Assembly: GCA_013911415.1 (NCBI GenBank)
Contig: JACETI010000001.1
Location: forward strand, 372,001-436,000
Source: Legionella sp.
GTDB taxonomy: Bacteria > Pseudomonadota > Gammaproteobacteria > Legionellales > Legionellaceae
Reading direction: 5' to 3'
DNA length: 64,000 bases
The first letter of the stretch is position 1. The number at the start of each line of letters is the position of its first letter. The position numbers and the translations under genes are program-made. Below, one piece after another: positions 1-10,542 of the stretch. The notes beneath the pieces were generated by a model, which saw only the letters and a list, made by a program, of their open reading frames with translations, ran no database searches and was not told the origin of the DNA.

Positions 1-748
1 AATTGGTACATATCAAAATTTCCAAAAATTGTTTCGCATCAAGCGATGCTCCGCCAACCAAAGCCCCATCAACGTCTGGCATTTCAAATAAGGCAGAAGC
101 ATTTTTTTCATTGACACTGCCGCCATATAAAACCGACAAATTCGCAGCATGATTTGCATCCGCTTGCGCAACTTTTTCTTTCAGCATCCGGTGCGTTGCT
201 TGTATTTGATCAGGAGAAGGGGTCTGCCCTGTGCCAATTGCCCAAACTGGCTCGTAAGCAATAAGGCAATCGTGAAAGGTGGCGCCTTCTTTTTCTTTTA
301 TCGCAAGCAACTGTCGTGTCAAAACGGCTTCTGTCTGACCACGATCTCTTTCCTCTAGGGTTTCCCCGACGCAAAGAATGGGTATCATACCATGATCTTT
401 CACATGGTGAAATTTTTCTGCGACAAATTTTTCATCTTCATGAAACAAGCTTCGACGCTCTGAGTGGCCTACTAATACATAACGGCAGCCTAAATCCTGC
501 AACATAGGTCCCGAAATTTCACCGGTGTAGGCTCCGGCTTCCTTAGGGTACACGTTCTGTGCTCCCCAATGCACTAGGCTTTTTTCCAATCTTTGTTGGA
601 CAAGGGGGATATAAATAGCAGGAGGAAAAATCACACAATCTGCGTTGACAACTGATCCAATCCCATCGCTTAATTTCTCTAATAAAGTGGTAATGCTTGT
701 GAGGCTACCATGCATTTTCCAATTTGCTGCGATAATCTTGCGTTTCAT
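1..748 (-). CDS. tpiA: Triosephosphate isomerase, 3' end cut by the window
   Basis: Interconverts dihydroxyacetone phosphate and glyceraldehyde 3-phosphate in cytosolic glycolysis and gluconeogenesis. The frame starts at ATG 748 and stays open to base 1, giving about 249 codons, so only the last few residues can be missing compared with the usual 250 aa. Visible family motifs are ANWKMH at the N-terminus (substrate-binding Asn and Lys), VGHSERR (catalytic His) and AYEPVWAIGTG (catalytic Glu and the loop hinge). A phosphate-binding GG pair occurs near the end (LYGGSVN). It lies 204 bp downstream of glmM and has its own promoter at 800-828. secG, which often follows or neighbours tpiA, is not in the visible part. 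Confidence 0.97.
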   Translation of the reverse strand, partial: MKRKIIAANWKMHGSLTSITTLLEKLSDGIGSVVNADCVIFPPAIYIPLVQQRLEKSLVHWGAQNVYPKEAGAYTGEISGPMLQDLGCRYVLVGHSERRSLFHEDEKFVAEKFHHVKDHGMIPILCVGETLEERDRGQTEAVLTRQLLAIKEKEGATFHDCLIAYEPVWAIGTGQTPSPDQIQATHRMLKEKVAQADANHAANLSVLYGGSVNEKNASALFEMPDVDGALVGGASLDAKQFLEILICTN

Positions 749-799
749 AAAAATCAATCATCCTGGCAAACGACAAAGTTCACAAATCCTACTTGCGTC

Positions 800-828
800 A
801 TTATTCAATAAAGATACTTGCATGTCAA
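800..828 (-). promoter_or_regulatory. Sigma-70-type promoter for tpiA
   Basis: On the minus strand a perfect -35 TTGACA (823-828) is followed, after exactly 17 bp, by the -10 AATAAT (800-805; five of six consensus bases). It sits about 50 bp upstream of the tpiA ATG, inside the glmM-tpiA gap, so tpiA can be transcribed independently of glmM. This is one of the clearest promoters in the window by sequence alone. Confidence 0.7.
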
Positions 829-952
829 TTTGCAATAAAATTACCCACCGCTTTGGCCTGCTTAAAATACTCTGTATCTGCATCGCTATAAGCAGGCTAT
901 TTGACCATATCCATGGTTATTTTAAAAGCGCTGCACAGCAAAAACTATTTTC

Positions 953-2302
953 TTAACAATATTGCTTGCTAAATATAACAATCTCTTCGTGAATTTTCTG
1001 TGCATTTAATTTCACTAAGTCAGGATCTTGCCCCTCAATCATCACACGAAGCAAAGGTTCTGTGCCAGAAGGTCTTAATAAGATTCGACCACAACCTTCC
1101 AATGTATGATTCATTGTGGTAATCAACGCTATAAGAGGGGGGTGGTTTGCCAATTGAGCCGCATTATTTGTTTTAATATTAATGAGCGTTTGAGGCAATA
1201 AGGGGATATGTTTAGCTAATTCTTGCAAGGTTTTGCCTTGACTGACCATACACATCAGCACTTGTAAAGCTGCAATAATACCATCGCCAGTGGTGGTTTT
1301 ATCTAAGCAGACAATGTGCCCAGAGGGTTCACCACCCAACTTCCATTGATGTTGATGCAGAGACTCAAGAACATACCGATCACCTACTTTGGTGCGTTCG
1401 AAAGGGATTCCTAAACAAGCTAAAGAGAATTCTAGCCCGCCGTTACTCATGCACGTTCCGACTACGCCTCCTTCTAAAACGCCGCGTTGGTGTCTATCTT
1501 TTGCAATGATGTAGAGTATTTGATCACCGTTCACTTGCATGCCTGTCGCATCGACAAGCATCAATCTATCGCCATCACCATCTAAAGCAACTCCAATGTC
1601 TGCCTTAGTTTCCAAGACGGTCTGCGCAAGTTTATCCGTCGATGTAGAACCACAACCATCATTAATATTAAAACCATTAGGTTTATCGCCGATAGTGACA
1701 ACGTCTGCACCTAGCTCGCTAAAAACGTTCGGTGCTATATGGTAAGTTGCACCATGCGCACAATCCACAACGATTTTTAAACCCGTTAAGCGTGTAAATG
1801 GCGCAATCGTTGATTTACAAAATTCAATATAACGGCCCGGAGCATCATCGATACGAGATGCTTTTCCCAGCTGTGACGAAGACACGGTCACTAAAGGTTT
1901 TTCCATCTCTGCTTCCACGGCAAGTTCCATTTCATCAGGAAATTTGCTGCCGGTTGCCGAGAAAAACTTAATGCCGTTATCTTCAAATAAATTATGAGAG
2001 GCGCTAATTACAATACCTGCGTTCGCTCGCAAGGTATGGGTTAAATAAGCAATACCCGGGGTGGGCATCGGACCTAGAAGATTGACATTAACACCGGCTG
2101 CAGATAAACCTGCTTCGAGCGCCGACTCCAACATGTAACCAGATACACGGGTGTCTTTACCAATGATTACCTTCGACTGATTACCATTAGTAATCACACG
2201 ACCAAGCGCCCAACCAAGTTTCAAAATTAATTCAGGGGTAATGGGAGCTGAGCCCACTCTTCCACGAATGCCGTCTGTTCCAAAATATTTTTGCTGTTTC
2301 AT
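953..2302 (-). CDS. glmM: Phosphoglucosamine mutase
   Basis: Converts glucosamine-6-phosphate to glucosamine-1-phosphate for UDP-GlcNAc, and so for peptidoglycan and LPS. At 449 aa it has normal length. The phosphoserine loop ISASHN lies at residues 99-104 (Ser102 is the expected phosphorylated residue). The metal-binding loop DGDGDR is near residue 243, the sugar-binding GGEPSGH near 325, and the C-terminal phosphate-binding RPSGTEP near 412. The start is the ATG at 2302, preceded by a purine-rich GGAATGGGAA. It overlaps the end of folP by 4 bp, so the two are translationally coupled as in E. coli (folP-glmM). Confidence 0.98.
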   Translation of the reverse strand: MKQQKYFGTDGIRGRVGSAPITPELILKLGWALGRVITNGNQSKVIIGKDTRVSGYMLESALEAGLSAAGVNVNLLGPMPTPGIAYLTHTLRANAGIVISASHNLFEDNGIKFFSATGSKFPDEMELAVEAEMEKPLVTVSSSQLGKASRIDDAPGRYIEFCKSTIAPFTRLTGLKIVVDCAHGATYHIAPNVFSELGADVVTIGDKPNGFNINDGCGSTSTDKLAQTVLETKADIGVALDGDGDRLMLVDATGMQVNGDQILYIIAKDRHQRGVLEGGVVGTCMSNGGLEFSLACLGIPFERTKVGDRYVLESLHQHQWKLGGEPSGHIVCLDKTTTGDGIIAALQVLMCMVSQGKTLQELAKHIPLLPQTLINIKTNNAAQLANHPPLIALITTMNHTLEGCGRILLRPSGTEPLLRVMIEGQDPDLVKLNAQKIHEEIVIFSKQYC

Positions 2303-3201
2303 GTTCCCATTCCTTGGGTTAGTGGCTGTTGAGATGATTGTTTATAAATAGCATCCAACATCGTGAAGGCTTGCGCTGTTTCTTCCACATCATGTGTTCG
2401 AATGATCGCGGCACCTTTAAGTGAGACATCGATAGCAGCGGTTAGACCACCTACAGTACGCTCATTTACCGGCTTGTTAAGGATAACGCCAAGTGTGTTC
2501 TTTCGCGAGAGGCCCATTAATACAGGCAACCCATGTACTTGAAACGCTTGGAATCGGTGTACCAAGCATAAGTTATGCTGCGCATTTTTTCCGAAACCGA
2601 ATCCCGGATCGAGTATCAAATTTTCAAAAAGAATCCCTGCCTCCAAACATCGCTGAATATTTTCTTTAAAAAAATTGTTAACCACTTCTACAACGTCTTC
2701 TTCGTAACTTGGAGCATCTTGCATGGTTGCCGGTTCTCCTTGCATGTGCATTAAACACACAGGAACTTTTGTAGCAACTGCAACAGCCAGCGCTTCATCC
2801 GAACGTAGCGCAGCAATATCATTAATCATACAGGCACCAGCAGCGACTGCTTCTTGCATAACTCTTGGCTTGGTCGTATCTATTGAGAGGCATTGATCAG
2901 TTTTTGACACAAGCTCTTCAATAATTGGAATAACACGTGACAACTCTTCATCAAGCGAGACTGAAAAAGCACCTGGCCGGGAAGATTCACCGCCGATATC
3001 GATGATATCAACGCCTTCCTCTATCATCTGTATTGCACGTTGCAGGGCCTTTTCTTTTTTTAGATATAAGCCACCGTCAGAAAAAGAATCGGGGGTGAGG
3101 TTCAACACTCCCATAATTAGCGGCCGTTGCCAAACAACGCCACCGGGCGGTGTCGAAAGAACATGCGAGTAACGCCATTGAAAAAATGCTTTTCGATTCA
3201 T
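2299..3201 (-). CDS. folP: Dihydropteroate synthase
   Basis: Condenses 6-hydroxymethyl-7,8-dihydropterin diphosphate with p-aminobenzoate in folate synthesis; it is the sulfonamide target. The protein is 300 aa. The N-terminal signature [12 protein letters not shown] appears near residue 33, followed by [11 protein letters not shown], where the pterin and sulfonamide loops lie, and SIDTTKP. The C-terminal end carries RTHDVEET. It begins 12 bp after the ftsH stop and ends overlapping glmM, giving the ftsH-folP-glmM order conserved in Gammaproteobacteria. The N-terminus ([12 protein letters not shown]) is slightly longer than in E. coli. pabC, which makes its substrate p-aminobenzoate, is at 24.3-25.1 kb. 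Confidence 0.97.
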   Translation of the reverse strand: MNRKAFFQWRYSHVLSTPPGGVVWQRPLIMGVLNLTPDSFSDGGLYLKKEKALQRAIQMIEEGVDIIDIGGESSRPGAFSVSLDEELSRVIPIIEELVSKTDQCLSIDTTKPRVMQEAVAAGACMINDIAALRSDEALAVAVATKVPVCLMHMQGEPATMQDAPSYEEDVVEVVNNFFKENIQRCLEAGILFENLILDPGFGFGKNAQHNLCLVHRFQAFQVHGLPVLMGLSRKNTLGVILNKPVNERTVGGLTAAIDVSLKGAAIIRTHDVEETAQAFTMLDAIYKQSSQQPLTQGMGT

Positions 3202-3213
3202 GCCGAAATACGA

Positions 3214-5133
3214 TCAATGCCCGCTTGCGGGATGATCAATTGGCTTTTGGTTAATGGTTCTTTTTTTTTCCGTTTCTGCTTTGTTGCGATCCTGTTCTTC
3301 ACGCAAGAGCGATGTGCCTTCCCAATCATCAGGAGGAGAAGGGGTTTTACCCTGCATAATATCGTTAATTTGTTTGACATCAATGGTTTCGTATTTGATC
3401 AGCGCCTCTGCCATTAAATGTAATTTATCAAGATTAGTGTTTAAAATTTCTTTTGCACGCTCATAATTACGATTAATAATTTCATGCACTTCTTCATCAA
3501 TCTGTTGAGCGGTTCTGTCAGAAATTTCTTTATGTTGGTTCATTGTCCGGCCTAAAAATACTTCGCCTTCCTCATCACCAAAAGTCAACGGCCCTAAACT
3601 TGAAAGGCCCCATGTTGTCACCATCTTTCTAGCAATTTCTGTAGCGCGAGTGATATCGTTTGAGGCGCCTGTCGTTACACTTTCAGCACCAAAGATCAAT
3701 TCTTCGGCGAGTCTTCCACCAAATAAACTTGATAATTGACTTTCCAAGCGACGTTTACTGTGGCTGTACCTATCTTGATCAGGTAAGAACATCGTTACCC
3801 CCAGAGCGCGCCCTCTGGGAATAATTGTAACTTTATAAACCGGATCATGTTCTGGCACCATTAAACCTACAATGGCATGGCCTGCCTCATGATAGGCCGT
3901 CAATTTCTTTTCATTTTCATCCATCACCATGGAGCGACGTTCCGCACCCATCATGATTTTATCTTTCGCTTTTTCCAACTCTGACATGCTGACGCGTGTT
4001 TTATTAGCCCGCGCGGCAAACAAGGTTGCTTCATTCACAAGATTTGCAAGATCGGCGCCTGAAAATCCCGGCGTTCCCCTTGCTATTGTTAAGACTTCAA
4101 CGTCAGAGCCAAGCGGAATTTTTTTCGTGTGGACTTTCAAAATTTGTTCACGCCCACGAATATCAGGAAGAGGTACAACCACTTGCCGATCAAAACGACC
4201 GGGTCTTAATAATGCAGGATCTAGAACATCAGGACGGTTTGTTGCCGAAATGACAATCACGCCTTCGTTTCCTTCGAAACCATCCATCTCAACCAAAAGT
4301 TGATTTAAAGTTTGCTCACGCTCGTCATGGCCACCACCTAAACCGGCACCCCGATGGCGTCCTACGGCATCAATTTCATCAATAAAGATAATACATGGCG
4401 CTTGTTTTTTTGCTTGTTCAAACATGTCACGGACACGCGACGCGCCCACACCCACAAACATTTCTACGAAATCCGATCCTGAAATCGTAAAGAAAGGCAC
4501 TTTTGCCTCTCCAGCGACAGCTTTTGCTAAGAGCGTCTTACCTGTTCCTGGGGGACCAACCAATAAAACCCCACGTGGAATACGTCCACCTAAATTTTGA
4601 AATTTAGAGGGATCACGTAAGAAATCGACAAGTTCTTTTACTTCTTCTTTGGCTTCATCAACACCAGCAACGTCAGCAAAGGTAATTTTTACCTGATCTT
4701 CACCAAGTAGCCTTGCACGTGAACGACCGAAAGACATGGCACCTCGACCGCCACCGCCCTGCATTTGTCGCATAAAGAAGACCCATACACCAATTAACAA
4801 CAGCATAGGGAACCAATTGATTAGTAAGTGTAACAATAAACTTTCTTGAGGTTTTTCTTGTCCGATGACTTCTACTTTGTTTTTAAATAATTCACCGAGT
4901 AAAGCATCATCTTGCATGGGCATATAAGTGGAAAATCGACGTTGATTTTTTGTAACGCCCTTAATAACTTTATTACCTTCGATCGTTACTGAGCGAACAT
5001 TCCCTTGATCCACTTCTTTTAAAAACTGACTATATGCAATTTTTTCAGCCACAACACCATGTGGGCCAAAGTTACTAAAAACAGAAACCAATACAATTGC
5101 TATTATCAGCCAAAGAAATAAATTTTTTACCAT
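3214..5133 (-). CDS. ftsH: ATP-dependent zinc metalloprotease FtsH
   Basis: Membrane-anchored AAA+ protease that degrades misfolded membrane proteins and regulatory substrates such as LpxC. Counting from an upstream TTG at 5142, a transmembrane segment spans residues 8-24 and a second 103-124. Walker A GPPGTGKT is at 196-203, Walker B FIDEID at 253-258, and the zinc site HEAGH at 418-422. I chose the ATG at 5133 because MVKNLFLWL aligns with the usual MAKNL start. However, a GAGG ideally spaced for the TTG at 5142 leaves a 3-residue-longer form possible. It follows a rho-independent terminator, so it should have its own promoter. LapB, which targets LpxC to FtsH in E. coli, is also encoded in this window. 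Confidence 0.97.
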   Translation of the reverse strand: MVKNLFLWLIIAIVLVSVFSNFGPHGVVAEKIAYSQFLKEVDQGNVRSVTIEGNKVIKGVTKNQRRFSTYMPMQDDALLGELFKNKVEVIGQEKPQESLLLHLLINWFPMLLLIGVWVFFMRQMQGGGGRGAMSFGRSRARLLGEDQVKITFADVAGVDEAKEEVKELVDFLRDPSKFQNLGGRIPRGVLLVGPPGTGKTLLAKAVAGEAKVPFFTISGSDFVEMFVGVGASRVRDMFEQAKKQAPCIIFIDEIDAVGRHRGAGLGGGHDEREQTLNQLLVEMDGFEGNEGVIVISATNRPDVLDPALLRPGRFDRQVVVPLPDIRGREQILKVHTKKIPLGSDVEVLTIARGTPGFSGADLANLVNEATLFAARANKTRVSMSELEKAKDKIMMGAERRSMVMDENEKKLTAYHEAGHAIVGLMVPEHDPVYKVTIIPRGRALGVTMFLPDQDRYSHSKRRLESQLSSLFGGRLAEELIFGAESVTTGASNDITRATEIARKMVTTWGLSSLGPLTFGDEEGEVFLGRTMNQHKEISDRTAQQIDEEVHEIINRNYERAKEILNTNLDKLHLMAEALIKYETIDVKQINDIMQGKTPSPPDDWEGTSLLREEQDRNKAETEKKRTINQKPIDHPASGH

Positions 5134-5199
5134 GTCGTTCAAAGTAATTACCTCAATTTGAGAGTATTGTCTGTCTTACACCAGGCTCAGAAGGCACAA

Positions 5200-5253
5200 T
5201 AAAAAATCGTAAGCGTTGCCCTTCTTAATGAATGGGGGCCCTTGCCGCTTACG
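5200..5253 (-). terminator. Rho-independent terminator after rlmE
   Basis: Read on the minus strand, an 8-bp stem (CGTAAGCG pairing with CGCTTACG, at 5208-5215 and 5246-5253) encloses an inner GGGC/GCCC helix. It is followed directly by a T-rich tract (5201-5206). It sits 4 bp beyond the rlmE stop, which separates rlmE from ftsH transcription, whereas these genes often form one operon in relatives. Confidence 0.75.
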
Positions 5254-5256
5254 TTA

Positions 5257-5877
5257 CTATAAATTATAGCCTTTCGCTAGCAAATAAGCTTCTCTTGAAC
5301 GCGCTCGGGAAGCTTCTGGTTTAAGCACTTGCACTTTTTTAAATTTCAAACGTGCCTGTTTTAAAATGCTATCAAATCCCGTGCCATGAAAAATTTTTAG
5401 CAGTAAATGTCCTCCAGGCTTCAGAAATTGCTCAGCAAAATCAAAAGCAAGTTCAACAAGGCCCATTGCCCTAGGAATATCAACGGCAGGTATCCCACTT
5501 TTGTTTGGGGCCATGTCTGATAAAACCAAATCAACTTTTTTGCCTTCTAACTGATTTATTAAATGCTGTAGGGTTTCTTCTTCTTCAAAATCACCTTGGA
5601 TAAAGGTCACTCCGGCAAGAGAGTCCATTGGCAAGATATCCAATGCAACAATTTGTCCCTTGCCTTGAGATCGTTCACTGGCGTACTGAGACCAGCCGCC
5701 TGGCGCCGCACCCAAATCTACAATAGACATGCCGGGTCTAATGAGTCCGGCTTTTTCATCCATTTCTTTCAATTTGTATACCGCGCGACTGCGGTATCCA
5801 TCTTCCCAAGATTTTTTTACGAAAACGTCATCGAAGTGTTCTTGTAACCATCGATGACTGCTTTTGGAACGTGGCAT
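5257..5877 (-). CDS. rlmE: 23S rRNA 2'-O-ribose methyltransferase RlmE (RrmJ/FtsJ)
   Basis: Methylates U2552 in the A loop of 23S rRNA, a late step of 50S assembly that is heat-inducible in E. coli. The 206-aa length matches the family. The SAM-binding motif [11 protein letters not shown] is near residue 55, DILPM follows as motif II, and the catalytic SDMAPN is near residue 120. The K-D-K-E tetrad appears conserved, with the last Lys in LLLKIFHG. The ATG at 5877 is the only plausible start. It is the first gene of a minus-strand series and diverges from pgsA across a 160-bp gap. Confidence 0.97.
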   Translation of the reverse strand: MPRSKSSHRWLQEHFDDVFVKKSWEDGYRSRAVYKLKEMDEKAGLIRPGMSIVDLGAAPGGWSQYASERSQGKGQIVALDILPMDSLAGVTFIQGDFEEEETLQHLINQLEGKKVDLVLSDMAPNKSGIPAVDIPRAMGLVELAFDFAEQFLKPGGHLLLKIFHGTGFDSILKQARLKFKKVQVLKPEASRARSREAYLLAKGYNL

Positions 5878-6037
5878 AACTTCTTAAAAATATATAAGGT
5901 TAGGGGGGTAAATTTAATCAAGCAATGAAAGACTGTATCTTATCACCCTAACAAAGGTTGTATGAACTTGCTAATATTGTATTATTTAAACTATAGTCGG
6001 CACCAGCGCTATTTTACTTAATCAATCTTAGTATCCT

Positions 6038-6595
6038 ATGCTCAGACTTATTCCAAATCTGCTAACCGCTTTTCGATTAGCACTAATTATACCTTTTTTG
6101 CTTTCCTTATACCATAAGGATTATGAGCAAGCATTTTATCTTTTTTTACTTGCAGGTTTAACCGATGCACTTGATGGTTGGTTTGCTCGTCATTTTAAAT
6201 GGCAAAGTAGCGTAGGTTCTTTTATAGATCCGCTTGCGGACAAATTATTAATCGCTTCAAGCTTTATCGCCCTGGCGCTCATGGGCACATTACCATGGTC
6301 TCTTGTCGTTCTGGTATTTTTGAGAGACCTCACTATTTCTCTGGGAATTGTAGCATGGTTTTGTTTAATAAGGCATAGAATTGATTTTGAACCAACCTTA
6401 TTAAGTAAAATAAACACAGTATTTCAAATTATGTTGGTTACCATTTGTCTTTTCGAACTGGCTTTTCTTCTTAAAATTCCTTATCTAAGAGATGTCTTTA
6501 TGGCGCTGACTTTTATTACTACCCTTTCCAGCTATATTGACTACGTTTGGACTTGGAGTAAAAAAGCTTGCGATAAAAATCATATTGTAAAATGA
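6038..6595 (+). CDS. pgsA: CDP-alcohol phosphatidyltransferase, probably phosphatidylglycerophosphate synthase
   Basis: Predicted to make phosphatidylglycerophosphate from CDP-diacylglycerol and glycerol-3-phosphate at the inner membrane. The 185-aa protein is multi-spanning. It carries the complete CDP-alcohol phosphatidyltransferase signature: D43, D46-G47, A50-R51, G60, D64 and D68. The length and the N-terminal IPNLLTAFRL fit PgsA. A paralogue such as cardiolipin synthase of the CDP-OH type cannot be excluded by motif alone. Its stop overlaps the hda start by 4 bp (ATGA), implying coupled translation. No clear Shine-Dalgarno sequence precedes the ATG. Confidence 0.88.
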   Translation: MLRLIPNLLTAFRLALIIPFLLSLYHKDYEQAFYLFLLAGLTDALDGWFARHFKWQSSVGSFIDPLADKLLIASSFIALALMGTLPWSLVVLVFLRDLTISLGIVAWFCLIRHRIDFEPTLLSKINTVFQIMLVTICLFELAFLLKIPYLRDVFMALTFITTLSSYIDYVWTWSKKACDKNHIVK

Positions 6596-7290
6596 ATAAA
6601 CAATTATCCTTATCCATTCGGATGAATGATTCAGCAACACTCAATGATTTTTGCTGGAAAAACAACGAATTACTGAAGGATACCATCGAAAATACACTTC
6701 ATAAAAAAAACCCTGATTCACGCTTCTTGACCTTTTGGGGCAATCAGGGCAGCGGCAAATCACATCTCTTACAAGCTTGTTGTCACGCGATGCAGCAAGA
6801 TAACACTGCCATTTACTTGCCGCTAAAGATGCTTTACGAATGGGGACCAGAAAGCCTTGAAGGAATTGAGGATCAAGCGCTTGTGACCCTTGATGATATT
6901 CACTTTATTGCTGGAAATCTCGCATGGGAAGAAGCCATCTTTCACCTCTACAATAAAATTCGAGATCAAGGGAAAACTATTTTAATTATTAGTAGTGAAC
7001 TTGCACTTAATGCTTTGAGGATGCGCCTACCAGACTTACGTTCTAGACTGAGTTGGGGGCTCGTTTTGCCCTTACACGAGCTTGACGATGAATCAAAAAT
7101 TGAGACATTGAAAGATAGCGCACTAAAAAAGGGATTTCATTTATCAGAAACTGTCGCCCATTTTTTAGTTAGCCGTTGCACTCGAAACATGCATGATCTT
7201 AACGAGGTGCTTAATCAACTCGATGAAGCGTCACTTTCCGCCCAACGAAAAATTACTATTCCTTTTGTGAAGGCTGTCTTGGGTCTTTAA
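6592..7290 (+). CDS. hda: DnaA regulatory inactivator Hda
   Basis: AAA+ protein homologous to DnaA domain III. With the sliding clamp it stimulates hydrolysis of DnaA-bound ATP (RIDA) and so prevents over-initiation of replication. At 232 aa the size is typical. The start MNKQLSLSIRM resembles the clamp-binding QL-SLxL peptide. A P-loop GNQGSGKS lies near residue 43, Walker B-like TLDDIH near 100, and the sensor/arginine-finger segment LRSRLSWG near 148. It is coupled to pgsA and ends directly against the convergent POT gene. Its presence fits with DnaA-dependent control; note the DnaA-box-like sites near 16 kb. Confidence 0.93.
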   Translation: MNKQLSLSIRMNDSATLNDFCWKNNELLKDTIENTLHKKNPDSRFLTFWGNQGSGKSHLLQACCHAMQQDNTAIYLPLKMLYEWGPESLEGIEDQALVTLDDIHFIAGNLAWEEAIFHLYNKIRDQGKTILIISSELALNALRMRLPDLRSRLSWGLVLPLHELDDESKIETLKDSALKKGFHLSETVAHFLVSRCTRNMHDLNEVLNQLDEASLSAQRKITIPFVKAVLGL

Positions 7291-8835
7291 TTAAACCTTG
7301 GCGTTAGCAGTTCGTATTAAACGAAAAAAACGAGATCCTGGTCTGACCTTTATGGCTAGTTTCGTTTTTTTCCGACCATTCATCAAATCTTGATCACCAA
7401 TATAGAGACTCAAACGAGCTGAAGTTACCCACATAACACTGGCAATTAACAACGTTACGACCCCTATGTAACCAAAAACTCGGGTATAAATCATCAACGA
7501 AGGGATACCTGCTTCTATATTGCTTGGAAAGGCCGTCCATGAAGCGACTGTCGCACCTAAAAAGCCAGCAATCCCTGTTGTAAGCAACCACATTCCCATG
7601 ACAAATCCGGCAATGTTAGAAGGTACTAATTCAGCCACCATAGCTACACCCAATGCAGAAATCAGAAGCTCCCCAATGCTTTGAAAGAAATAACTACCAA
7701 TCAACCAACCTGATGAGACGATACCAAGATCATTATGAGCAAAACGAGCAAAATAGAGCAGTGCGAAGCTTAAACCGCAACAAAACATACCTAAGGCAAA
7801 TTTGTAAGGTATCGTAAAAGAAAGACCTCTTTGGTTAATTTTATTATACCCAATTGCCAGTACCGGGCTCATGGCTATAATCCAGATAGGATTTAAAGCT
7901 TGAAAACTTTGGGGATCAATGGGTATCCCTAACAAGTTGGGTGACACGTTGTGCACTGCAAATAATGTTAACGATGTTGGCATTTGTTGATAAAGCACAA
8001 AGAAGATAATAGCTTCTATCATTAAAATCAATGCTACCCACATTTTCATTCGTACCTTTCTGTCATCCTTTCCTTCACGATACATATAATAGAAATAAAG
8101 CCCAAGCACCAGAATGGTCATAAGTATTACTAAGTTTTGTGTTGTGTTGATGTGCTTGAGCAAATAGGCAGAAACAACCGCACCGATAAGGATTGCAATC
8201 AACATCAACCCCCATCCCCAGTAAGGAATTTTTTTTAAATCAGCTGCTGTATTAATATCTTCGACACTGCGCCTTTGCACATAGTAATTTAATAATCCCA
8301 ACATAAGCCCAACGAAACTCAAAAAATAGGCAGAGGAATAGCCATATCTGTTGGAAAGAATAGGCCCTAAAAATAAAGCAAAGGTTGAGGATAAATTAAT
8401 GGACATGTAAAAAAGAGTGAACCCACTATGTAACCGCGGGTCGTTTTCTTTGTAACATTTTGATAAAAGGTTCGAAGGATTGGCTTTAAAAATACCACCA
8501 CCCATGCAAATTAATCCCAACGAAAAGAACGTGTAAGATGGGGGGCCAAGAGCCATCATAAAATAGCCTGCAGCCAGAGTAATCAATCCAACGACGAGTG
8601 TTCGTTTAGTGCCTAAAACACTGTCGCCTAAAATTCCACCAATGCACGCCATACCATACATGAGTGCCGAAAAGGCACCGAATGCAAAATATGCTTCATG
8701 TGCACTAAACCCCAAGGCACGAATAAAATAGAGAGTTAAAATACCTTGAACCGTGTAATAGCCAAACCTTTCCCAGACTTCGACCATGAAAATCATATAA
8801 AACGCGCGAGGTTGATTTCTAAATAAAGCAAGCAT
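7291..8835 (-). CDS. Proton-dependent oligopeptide (POT/PTR2) transporter
   Basis: Inner-membrane MFS-type symporter that imports di- and tripeptides with protons. The 514-aa protein has about 14 predicted membrane segments. The POT fingerprint ExxER is present at E19, E22 and R23 (EVWERFGYY). The second signature, GGGIFKANPSNLLSKCY, is a variant of the family motif normally reading GxGxxKPNVSxxxG; it lacks the usual Pro. Peptide uptake by POT carriers is prominent in amino-acid-dependent intracellular bacteria. It converges with hda with no intergenic space. The exact substrate is unknown. Confidence 0.9.
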   Translation of the reverse strand: MLALFRNQPRAFYMIFMVEVWERFGYYTVQGILTLYFIRALGFSAHEAYFAFGAFSALMYGMACIGGILGDSVLGTKRTLVVGLITLAAGYFMMALGPPSYTFFSLGLICMGGGIFKANPSNLLSKCYKENDPRLHSGFTLFYMSINLSSTFALFLGPILSNRYGYSSAYFLSFVGLMLGLLNYYVQRRSVEDINTAADLKKIPYWGWGLMLIAILIGAVVSAYLLKHINTTQNLVILMTILVLGLYFYYMYREGKDDRKVRMKMWVALILMIEAIIFFVLYQQMPTSLTLFAVHNVSPNLLGIPIDPQSFQALNPIWIIAMSPVLAIGYNKINQRGLSFTIPYKFALGMFCCGLSFALLYFARFAHNDLGIVSSGWLIGSYFFQSIGELLISALGVAMVAELVPSNIAGFVMGMWLLTTGIAGFLGATVASWTAFPSNIEAGIPSLMIYTRVFGYIGVVTLLIASVMWVTSARLSLYIGDQDLMNGRKKTKLAIKVRPGSRFFRLIRTANAKV

Positions 8836-8981
8836 ACATTCTTTCCCTAATAGCCTGTATTCACCGTATATAAAATTTTTCTAGATTGCAACAACCATTT
8901 AAAAACAAAAGAAAATTAGGAAAATAAGGCAACGAAATTTCAGGATAGTGTTCAACCTGTATTAAACGCATCTGAACTGCT

Positions 8982-10097
8982 TTATAGAAAAAAGGCCTTA
9001 ACTTCTTCTTCACGAGCCAATGTATCCTGATAGCCTAGCTGAATCAGTTCTCGCGCAAAATTTTTTTCAAATAATAAAAAGCTCAATAAATCACCGCCGT
9101 TTTCTCCTGCCCCTAATCCATTTAGAAAAGTCCGAAGCAAGATGGGTAAATGATGATACCTTTGTTGTGCCCAGCTAGAGATATCTACACTCGGCCTTAG
9201 ATACAATGTACTAATCGGCCGCCACGGTGCTCGTCTTTTTTTCCATAAAGAAAGCAACCGGGCAATATCGTTCATGTGATTAACCAATTCAATGTCTCTA
9301 TCTAAGTTATCTAGAAATAGTCCATTCAACATACTGCCTAAAACACTTGCAAAACCAATACTGTCCTGTTTTTGAAATTCCTCAGGGTTGGCGATAAGGG
9401 GTGGATGGCGGGTTCCTAAAATTAATACTTTTTCCATATGAAAACGGATTGCCCCCCTCAATGGAGACACTAAACCAATGCTACCGTCGCCAAAATGTAA
9501 ACCATTTAAACGGGTTGTTGGAAAAAATAAAGGGAGAGAGCTGGATGCCAAAATATGTTCAAGAATAATCCGTGCCTGCTGGCTTAAGTGACGCGGGTAA
9601 TGCCAATCTTCGACATCCACATCAGGGTGACTGTGGTAAAAAGAAATGGTTTGTTCGGTTTCATAACAATGCGTCACCACTTCCATGATTTCTAAATGTT
9701 TTTTTTCGATATTAGAATTGATTAAATTAAAATCCACATGCCGAGAAATAAATTTTACCAAAGGAGCATTATTGAGTAGGTATCCGGTGTGTTGTTGTTT
9801 AAACGCAATATTTAATACGTTTCGAAAGATGGATTTACTTAGTGCGTAGTTACTAGCCTCGAAAACATGCTCACAATGAATGTTACCCCAGATTTCCTCT
9901 AGTTTTTCAACGGCTAAAGGAAAATCATGTGCATATTCAGCTAAGATAGCCGCATTGAGACTGCCGACACTAACGCCAGAAATCATCTCAAAAGGGAGTT
10001 TTTCAGTCCGAAGTATGACACTCATGGCCTTCAGAACACCGGCTTGGTAGGCGCCCCGAGCACCTCCCCCTGCCAAATAGAGGCATTTTTTTACCAT
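8982..10097 (-). CDS. Patatin-like phospholipase
   Basis: Predicted serine hydrolase of the patatin family (phospholipase A or lysophospholipase). The oxyanion hole GGGARG is at residues 10-15, the nucleophile elbow GVSVG places Ser43 as catalytic, and the second dyad residue is D204 in FGDGSIG. The protein is 371 aa with no signal peptide, so it is either cytosolic or exported by a signal-independent route. Patatins in Legionella include Dot/Icm effectors such as VipD, but the simple single-domain architecture here is equally consistent with a housekeeping lipase. It stands alone with gaps on both sides. Confidence 0.9.
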   Translation of the reverse strand: MVKKCLYLAGGGARGAYQAGVLKAMSVILRTEKLPFEMISGVSVGSLNAAILAEYAHDFPLAVEKLEEIWGNIHCEHVFEASNYALSKSIFRNVLNIAFKQQHTGYLLNNAPLVKFISRHVDFNLINSNIEKKHLEIMEVVTHCYETEQTISFYHSHPDVDVEDWHYPRHLSQQARIILEHILASSSLPLFFPTTRLNGLHFGDGSIGLVSPLRGAIRFHMEKVLILGTRHPPLIANPEEFQKQDSIGFASVLGSMLNGLFLDNLDRDIELVNHMNDIARLLSLWKKRRAPWRPISTLYLRPSVDISSWAQQRYHHLPILLRTFLNGLGAGENGGDLLSFLLFEKNFARELIQLGYQDTLAREEEVKAFFL

Positions 10098-10257
10098 AAC
10101 ATCGCTTAGTAGTGGCTAGTCTTAAAATATTGAGCAGTCCTGAAGAAAATTGCAACCGATTTCTTGACGCTTATTTTTTCAGATTTACGCTATACTTTTG
10201 TTGAAAGTCTTTTATTTATGAAGTCTCAAAAGGTTCCTATACAGAGGATGTGAACAC

Positions 10258-10515
10258 ATGACTGCATCAAAACCGACACCCAAAGAGCAGTATACATACA
10301 AAGGCTTTAACATCGTTTATAAAATTGCAACTTGTACCCGACCCAATCTTTACCGCGCTGATGCTTATATTCTATCGAGCGAAAATGAAAATCCTTGCCC
10401 TCAGAAATTTCATACCGAACATCCTACTGCAGCAGGCGCACGCACCGAGATTAAAAGGCTGCTAAGAAATTATATTGATTTTGAATGGAAAAAGTTTCAC
10501 GAAATGAATAATTAA
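10258..10515 (+). CDS. Small conserved-type hypothetical protein, 85 aa
   Basis: I do not recognise this gene. The 85-aa product is soluble, with a central YKGFNIVYK stretch, two cysteines spaced across the middle and a basic amphipathic C-terminal half (RTEIKRLLRNYIDFEW). The start is supported by a GAGG element about 9 bp upstream. A TTGACG at 10164 and TATACT at 10191 precede it, but their 21-bp spacing is too long for a normal sigma-70 promoter. It is flanked by minus-strand genes and converges with recN. Confidence 0.7.
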   Translation: MTASKPTPKEQYTYKGFNIVYKIATCTRPNLYRADAYILSSENENPCPQKFHTEHPTAAGARTEIKRLLRNYIDFEWKKFHEMNN

Positions 10516-10520
10516 CATTC

Positions 10521-10542
10521 GAGTTATTAATCGTTATAACTC
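10521..10542. terminator. Hairpin between convergent orphan and recN
   Basis: A perfect 7-bp inverted repeat (GAGTTAT / ATAACTC) with an 8-nt loop lies exactly between the two convergent stops. There is no strong T-tract on either strand, so termination activity is only suggested by position. Confidence 0.35.

Noticed and set aside
5878-6037. GTTAGGG/CCCTAAC inverted repeat in the rlmE-pgsA divergent gap
   Set aside because: The arms are about 45 nt apart with no supporting structure, so it is not convincing as an operator or terminator.
10164-10196. TTGACG and TATACT as a promoter for the 85-aa orphan
   Set aside because: The hexamers are separated by 21 bp, outside the usable spacing for sigma-70.
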